Source: Mikania micrantha
Taxonomy: Eukaryota > Streptophyta > Magnoliopsida > Asterales > Asteraceae
Length of the DNA: 64,000 bases
Direction of reading: 5' to 3'
Assembly (NCBI GenBank): GCA_009363875.1
Contig: CM018686.1
Coordinates: 9,362,001-9,426,000, forward strand
A program made the position numbers and the translations under genes. The notes beneath the pieces were generated by a model. The model was not told the DNA's origin. It did not search any database and saw nothing but the letters and a program-made list of their open reading frames with translations. Below, piece by piece: positions 58,771-64,000 of the stretch. Each line of letters begins with the position of its first letter. The first letter of the stretch is position 1.

Positions 58771-60171
58771 CATGGGAAGGTTATTGGTATCCGCACACAT
58801 CACACGACACCAAACCGCACGTTACACGAGCACTTGATCCAAAACCGTCTCCAACGGGTCGTTAGGTCAAACACGGTCGACACGGTCAAACACGGTCAAC
58901 TCGACTCACATAATCACTTAGTGTTGTTGAACACTAACACGGTCCGGTGAGACTCACATATGTGATCACGAACTCATAGTACCTATGTGATATAGGTGAC
59001 TACTAGCCGGCGAGCTACACGATCTCTTTTGAGCAAACGCATTATTTAACTCAGGTGAGTTTACGGCCCCACTTTTACTCTTTAAACTGTTTTATTGAAC
59101 TTTTGGGGTGAGAATACAATGCAACTGTTTTAGATATATGACTGGTATGTTGTGAAAACCATTTTCGAGTGTAACTATTATCGCATAAAGCCCTCACTTA
59201 TCCTTACCGTTAGTTGTGTATTCAAACGAGTCGTAATTACGTAGTACTACTGGGTTTGACTAACCCCACTCGGCACCAATGTTGACTGGAGGTCATAACG
59301 AGTGTAATTTCGATGGGAATGCGGGTTCAGCGATGACCTGCGGAGGCAAACGGGAACAGTCTAGTTTCGGTAAGATGAACTGACACACTCCACGGATCGT
59401 AGTATCCAACTAAACTTAACATACCCAGTATATGTCTGTTTACTTTTCAGTCTGTCTAAACCTGTGAACTCACCAACTTTTTAGTTGACATTTTTCGCAT
59501 GTATTCTCAGGTAACTAATGGAGCACACGCTAGGATGCGTACAAGGAAGCCTTAAGGAGTCTGGCCTGCATGTAGACTCGTGTCCTAGGCATTGTGTGCA
59601 TTGGATGTGTTTTAAAACAATTTAAACTTTTGTAGTGTCTGTTTCAAACAATTTACTTTTCGCTGCAACTTATCTATCTTCTGATGTTTAAGACATTTTC
59701 CGCTGCTTATTGAATGAAACTGTGTTATTTTACAAATCGGTGTAATTGTGTAACTCATATAGAGTCGTTCTATATGACCATGAGCTGTGATCCTGGCCAT
59801 GTCACACCCACGTGGACTGACACCACAAGTGGGAATTTGGGGGTGTGACAAGCTGATATGGACACATCATGAAAGTCCCGACACATACAGGTAGACTTAT
59901 TTGGGTCATGCCTGATATGGGCCATGTGTGAGACGGTACAACTTGGACACCACCAACAACTAAGTCTGACTGATTGAGTCAAATAAGGCCCAATCATCAT
60001 GTCTTAGTTGTATTTGATTGATTAATTATTTATTTAAATAAGCATTTAATATTATGTTTCTATCAATGTTATGGTTGATCATGATTGTGTGATGAACTTA
60101 AGGAATCAATAGAAATTCTATTTTGTGGATCAACAGGAACTAAGAACTAAAGATCTAATGCGTCAATGGGT

Positions 60172-60600
60172 GGGTAGAACGCTTAATAATCATTAACAAC
60201 AATGTCATATGTGGTTTAGTATGTGGTGGGATGGCGTCTGGGTGGGTTGTAGGCTCAACCCTTTCGTATGTCCTATATATAAGCATACCGAATTGGATAG
60301 GACATGTGTTATTAATAAGATTAAGGTTGTTACCCAAAAGGTTTGTAAATGTTTTTGTGTGCATGTTTGAAACTCTTAAACAGAATGTTTGAAACTATAA
60401 TGGAAATGGAATTGGGTGGTAGGTAGAACGCTTAATAATCATTAACAACAATGTCATATGTGGTTTAGTATGTGGTGGGATGGCGTGTGGGCGGGTTATA
60501 GGCTCGACCCTTTCGTATGCCCTATATATAAGCATACCGAATTGGATAGGACATGTGTTATTAATAAGGTTAAGGTTGTTACCGAGAAGGTTTGCAAAAC
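60172..60600 (+). repeat. ~180-bp direct duplication with TATATATAA
   Basis: 60172-60348 and 60421-60597 are near-identical copies, offset 249 bp. Each contains 'cctatatataagcataccg' and 'gataggacatgtgttatt'. Confidence 0.85.
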
Positions 60601-61246
60601 TATATTTTTATACTAAACTATATGAACTCACCAACCATGTGTTGACTTGATCTTTTTGCATGACTTCTCATGTGACGAACAGGTCTAAGTAAGAAGTACA
60701 TGCTTTTGGACTAGGATGCTATTTAGAGGACCTAGTAGTTTGGACATGCATATTATTGGAACATCATTATACAAACTATTTTGTATATCTTGTGCGGATG
60801 CAAGATAGAAGAATTATGATATTGATGATAGAGTTACATTGTTAAATTATAAACAGAAACAATGAAACGTAACTTTGTAATTCTATTTTATTTAGTATTT
60901 TCTCATTACATATATCATGTGCAATGTAAACAATCTGATCATCCTGATATCGCACCCCGAGGCCTTTCCGCCCGACGGGACACACGATCCGGCCCATCGG
61001 CTCGGAGTGTGACAGTGGCCCCACTCAACTTCTTAACAGGTATGTAAATTTTTCATTAAAATTGATTAAAACTAGTAGGCTTCATTTGTATTTTTAACAG
61101 GCCCCTTACTTTTTTCAGTCCACTTTATTATATTTAAGTTTTGTTTTTTCAAGTTCAATTAACGACCCAATACTCTTCCAAATTATAGGAGTAGTTGAGA
61201 CCATCCATATACCACTAATCTCCAGAAAACAAATTTGCGGATTATG

Positions 61247-62640
61247 TTGGGAACCACGGTGGACGTGATGTATTTATGAAAGAAGGTTTTAATAGTTGGG
61301 ATAAAATAGAGATATTTGTTTCTCATATCGGTAGTGCTCACAATAAAGCACTTAAAAGATGTGAAGATCTACTTAATCAAAATTGCTTTATTGTCACTAC
61401 ACTTCATAAGCAAGATGATATTATAAGGAATGCAAATTGAATTCGACTGAATGCTACAACTGATGATTGTAGACTTTGTTTGAAAAATGCATTGTTGTTT
61501 TGTGGTCTGGATGAGAGCAAAAAGTCTCTTTGCAAAGGAAATTTTTTAGAAATAATGGACTTAATCCTACGTCATAACAAGGAACTTCATGAGTTACCAA
61601 AAGCTGCTGGTAATAGTCAATATCTATCTCCAAGTATTCAAAAGGATGTTGGTAATTGTTTCGATTGTTTCGAGGAAGAAATTCTAATTCAATTTTCAAA
61701 GAAATTGGAGATGATGTGTTTTATTTGTTAATTGATGAGTCTAGTGATGTGTCAAAAAAAAAGAACAAAATGGCAATTGTTTTACGATATGTTGAAGCAC
61801 ATGGACTTGTTAAGGAAAGATTTGTTGGTCTTGTACATGTGATGGAGACATCTTCTTCAGCCCCCAAGTTTGCTATTGATACTTTTTGTTGCAAAATATA
61901 GGTTATATTTTAGAAAGCTGATAGGCCAAGGATACGATATAGCAAACAATATGTGTGGTGAATTCAATGGGTTAAAAGCAAGGATCTTAGAAGAAAATAA
62001 CTTGGCATATTATGTACATTGTTTGCTCACCAACTTCAATTAGTCATTGTGACGGTGCAAAAAACATTTAGGTGTTGTGATTTTTTTTGACAATTTTATC
62101 ATTGTGATGAATGTGGTTTGCTCTTCTTGTAAAAGAACAGATATTCTTCGAGAAATTGAGAAAAAAAGAGTGGAAAAGGAAATTGGTAGTGGTATACTTA
62201 AAACAGGAAGCAGGTTAAACCAAGAGCTTTCTTTTGTACGACCAGGAGATACAAGATGAAATTCCCATTACAAAACACTCATACGTTTGATTGATATGTT
62301 TCCTTCCATCATTAGAGTGCTTGAATATGTTAGAGAGGAATGCACAAACCCTTCTTCCCAAAATCAAGCAATTAAAATGTTACATTTTTTGAAACTCATT
62401 TGAATTTGTGTTTTATTTAACATATGTTGAAATTTAAGATTGTAAAGACAAATTTGCGCAATCTAATTTGTGATGATTTTTTGAATGCTTGTGTGATTAG
62501 TACTGTGGAAAAAGAAGCTCTTGAAAGTGTTACGAATGAAGCTGTAATTGATCTATTTCTAAAGATGAAATCACGTAGAGGACAATTACTGAAATCAATG
62601 GCACTGCACCCATCCGATGGTGTTTTTCACACCTCCAAAG
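61247..62640 (+). pseudogene. hAT-like (TTF/DUF4371) transposase remnant
   Basis: Frames in order: NHGGRDVFMKEGFNSWDKIE (61252 on), LNATTDDCRLCLKNALLFCGLDES (about 61446-61520), SPSIQKDVGNCFD, and the DUF4371 core DDVFYLLIDESSDVS and AIVLRYVEAHGLVKERFVGLVHV (61710-61845). Then come GQGYDIANNMCGEFNGLKA (about 61924-61980), SCKRTDILREIEKKR and RPGDTRWNSHYKTL (62115-62285). A C-terminal hAT-dimerisation-like piece RNLICDDFLNACVIS...KSRRGQL covers 62455-62590. Stops and frameshifts occur throughout. The family resembles ZMYM/TTF-type plant proteins derived from hAT transposases. Confidence 0.75.
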
Positions 62641-62706
62641 ATTTAATTTCCTGATATCAGTGGCACTACACCCCTTCGACGATGTTTTTCCTCCTCCAAG
62701 GATCTA
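62598..62706 (+). repeat. Short imperfect direct repeat
   Basis: 'atggcactgcacccatccgatggtgtttttc..cctccaa' (62597-62638) recurs as 'gtggcactacaccccttcgacgatgtttttc.cctccaa' (62660-62699). Confidence 0.7.
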
Positions 62707-62835
62707 CATTGATAGGTGCTTTTTTCCGTCTACATTGGTTACTTTGTGGTGGCGTTACTAACAAAAGATGGCACTAGATGGTTGGTGGAACGATTGGACA
62801 TAAGTGTGAATCCATATCATTAGGTATCCTCTAAT

Positions 62836-63056
62836 AACCAAGGGTTTCTAGTCTAATGGTTAGCACCTTGACTTCCCTATGGGAAGTCTTGGGTTCGAAT
62901 CTGGGCTGAGGCATATTTGCTGAAGCAAGGTCGGGGGTTTACCCAGTTGTGGGGTTCCTCCTGGGGTGGGCTCGGGCATACGCTCCAGAGCGTCAAATCC
63001 AAGGGGACGGTTGAAATCCCGTCTTGGGTGTCGTTGTACCAAGCCATTCAAAAAAA
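62836..63056 (+). mobile_element. SINE with 13-bp target-site duplication
   Basis: Duplications GGTATCCTCTAAT at 62823-62835 and 63057-63069. Box A (tagtctaatggttagca), box B (gggttcgaatctg), a GC-rich body and a final A-run. About 221 bp. The head sequence differs from the SINEs at 21 and 32 kb, so it is a separate family or subfamily. Confidence 0.85.
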
Positions 63057-63069
63057 GGTATCCTCTAAT

Positions 63070-64000
63070 TATCAAGTAAAATAAAAATAATTAATGATAG
63101 TGCATTTATTTTGATCTTTTGTTAATTGTTTTATTGTTGTAGCCTTAGAAGATGAATTATTGATAGAGGATAATACATATGTTTACATAGCTGTGTGGGT
63201 TTAATTTTTTCTCACTTTTAATTTGCAAGCAATGTGAATGTACTTTTTCCAATGTCAGATACCATCTATTTACTACAATTAGGTGTTGAACCATTTGAAA
63301 AATGTCATATAGGATCTCAAGAAGAGCTTCAGATTCCAATTATATTAACATGGTATATCATCTTCCTAAATTAAGGTAGGGTAGGGTCTGAGCAGAGTAA
63401 GATATAAACAGTCTTACTTCTACCCCGTAGGAATAGAGACCGATTCCAACTAGACATCTGGGTTGTTAACAAAATATAGAAGAGGTAACCATCCCACAGA
63501 GTTTTTTAATAAGCTAGTGATTGTGGTAAAAATATGTACTAAAACGGTGTTCTTTAAACAATAATTACAAAAATGGTGTTTCCTAGCCATCAAAGATTAT
63601 TTTTTGAGTTTAACTTTGATTAATTACACTCTCTTTATAGTTATTTTTTTCATATAATTGTCATTACGATATTTGAAAAAATAAAACTAATTAAGATTTA
63701 GAATTCACTTTATATATATTAAAAATATATATAAAAATAAAAAATAAAAAAAACATTTACTATTACGTATGTAGTTTAGAATAAATGTTGACAAATATGG
63801 TATATAATTTAAAAAAACTTTTGAATTTAATTTTCCTAAATACGAATGTTTAAAATGAATTTTTACAGAAAAATATTATACATAATTTATAAAAAAAAGA
63901 GTTATTTTAATATTTATATAAAGTAAAACATTTGAAAACATATATAGGGTTATCCAACATGTTCGTCGTTCGAGGCTAGCTCGAAAAAAGCTCGTTCGAA
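63070..64000. other. AT-rich spacer
   Basis: No gene seen. 63376-63450 ('ggtagggtagggtctgagcagag ... taccccgtaggaatagaga') resembles a widespread plant repeat phrase. The window ends in 'cgaggctagctcgaaaaaagctcg'. Confidence 0.5.

Larger units (their letters stand above)
56913..59850 (+). mobile_element. Solo gypsy LTR with perfect TSD (second)
   Basis: TGTGACACCTCGC...GGGGGTGTGACA, 2,938 bp, with 5-bp duplications AGCTG at 56908-56912 and 59851-59855. It carries the CGCGGTACGCG hairpin cluster, a TATA box and the palindromic TATAAATA motifs. Confidence 0.9.
50987..61014 (+). repeat. Possible outer gypsy LTR interrupted by two solo LTRs
   Basis: Starts TGTAACATCAGTGCCGG and ends CTCGGAGTGTGACA. 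Taking out the two nested solo LTRs leaves about 4.3 kb with the usual order of these LTRs: a leader-like CT-rich part near 51720, 'caggtgagttcattgcccttttt' near 56257, 'ctcaccaaccatgtgttgac' near 60627 and a GC-rich 3' end. No matching target duplication (GGGGT versus GTGGC), so the ends are uncertain. Confidence 0.4.

Noticed and set aside
60155..60364. Minus-strand frame at 60155-60364
   Set aside because: Lies in duplicated LTR-like DNA; no homology.
50987..61014. Complete outer LTR with target duplication
   Set aside because: Flanking pentamers (GGGGT and GTGGC) do not match; kept only as a low-confidence repeat.

Overview
This is plant nuclear DNA from a eudicot, most likely the daisy family (Asteraceae, lettuce/chicory-like). 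The reasons are a TIR-NBS-LRR immune receptor gene (a class absent from grasses), spliceosomal introns, long Ty3/gypsy LTRs of the TGTGACA...TGTGACA type, and AT-rich spacers full of nested transposons. The species call is inference. There are no bacterial operons, no CRISPR and no rRNA genes.

Layout. 1-2755: 3' end of a Ty3/gypsy element with a 2.2-kb LTR. 2950-3442: gypsy LTR and SINE fragments. 5392-9722: a TIR-NBS-LRR gene whose six exons can be followed to the last codon, but with a GT-to-AT splice donor and two frameshifts. 10110-12930: decayed CACTA element, abutting a copia gag remnant. 13600-15336 and 16501-19564: two related LTRs in inverted orientation; the second is a solo LTR that split a LINE. 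20564-20857: Harbinger-type MITE. 21129-21397: SINE. 21676-22087: foldback element. 24667-29110: complete-ended but dead Ty1/copia element. 29624-32200 (minus): truncated MTV1-like ENTH/VHS trafficking gene. 32534-32683: SINE. 33000-36176: LTR-like DNA. 37186-46788 (minus): complete, very young Ty3/gypsy chromovirus-type element inserted in a SINE. 46939-50986: AT-rich DNA with tandem repeats. 50987-61014: long LTR-like sequence holding two solo LTRs with perfect target-site duplications. 61247-62640: hAT-like (DUF4371) transposase remnant. 62836-63056: SINE.

Only two host genes are visible, an immune receptor and a vesicle-trafficking protein, and both look damaged. The rest is a layered record of insertions that can be ordered: SINE before gypsy at 37 kb, LINE before LTR at 16-19 kb, and older LTR before solo LTRs at 52-59 kb. 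By LTR divergence the gypsy copy (3 substitutions in 2.33 kb) is far younger than the copia copy (8 in about 195 bp).

No wholly new biological system was proven. The most unusual signals are short hairpins inside LTRs: stems around a GTA/TAC centre whose outer arms change together, six tandem 23-bp hairpin units in the young gypsy LTR, and palindromes centred on TATAAATA in a solo LTR.
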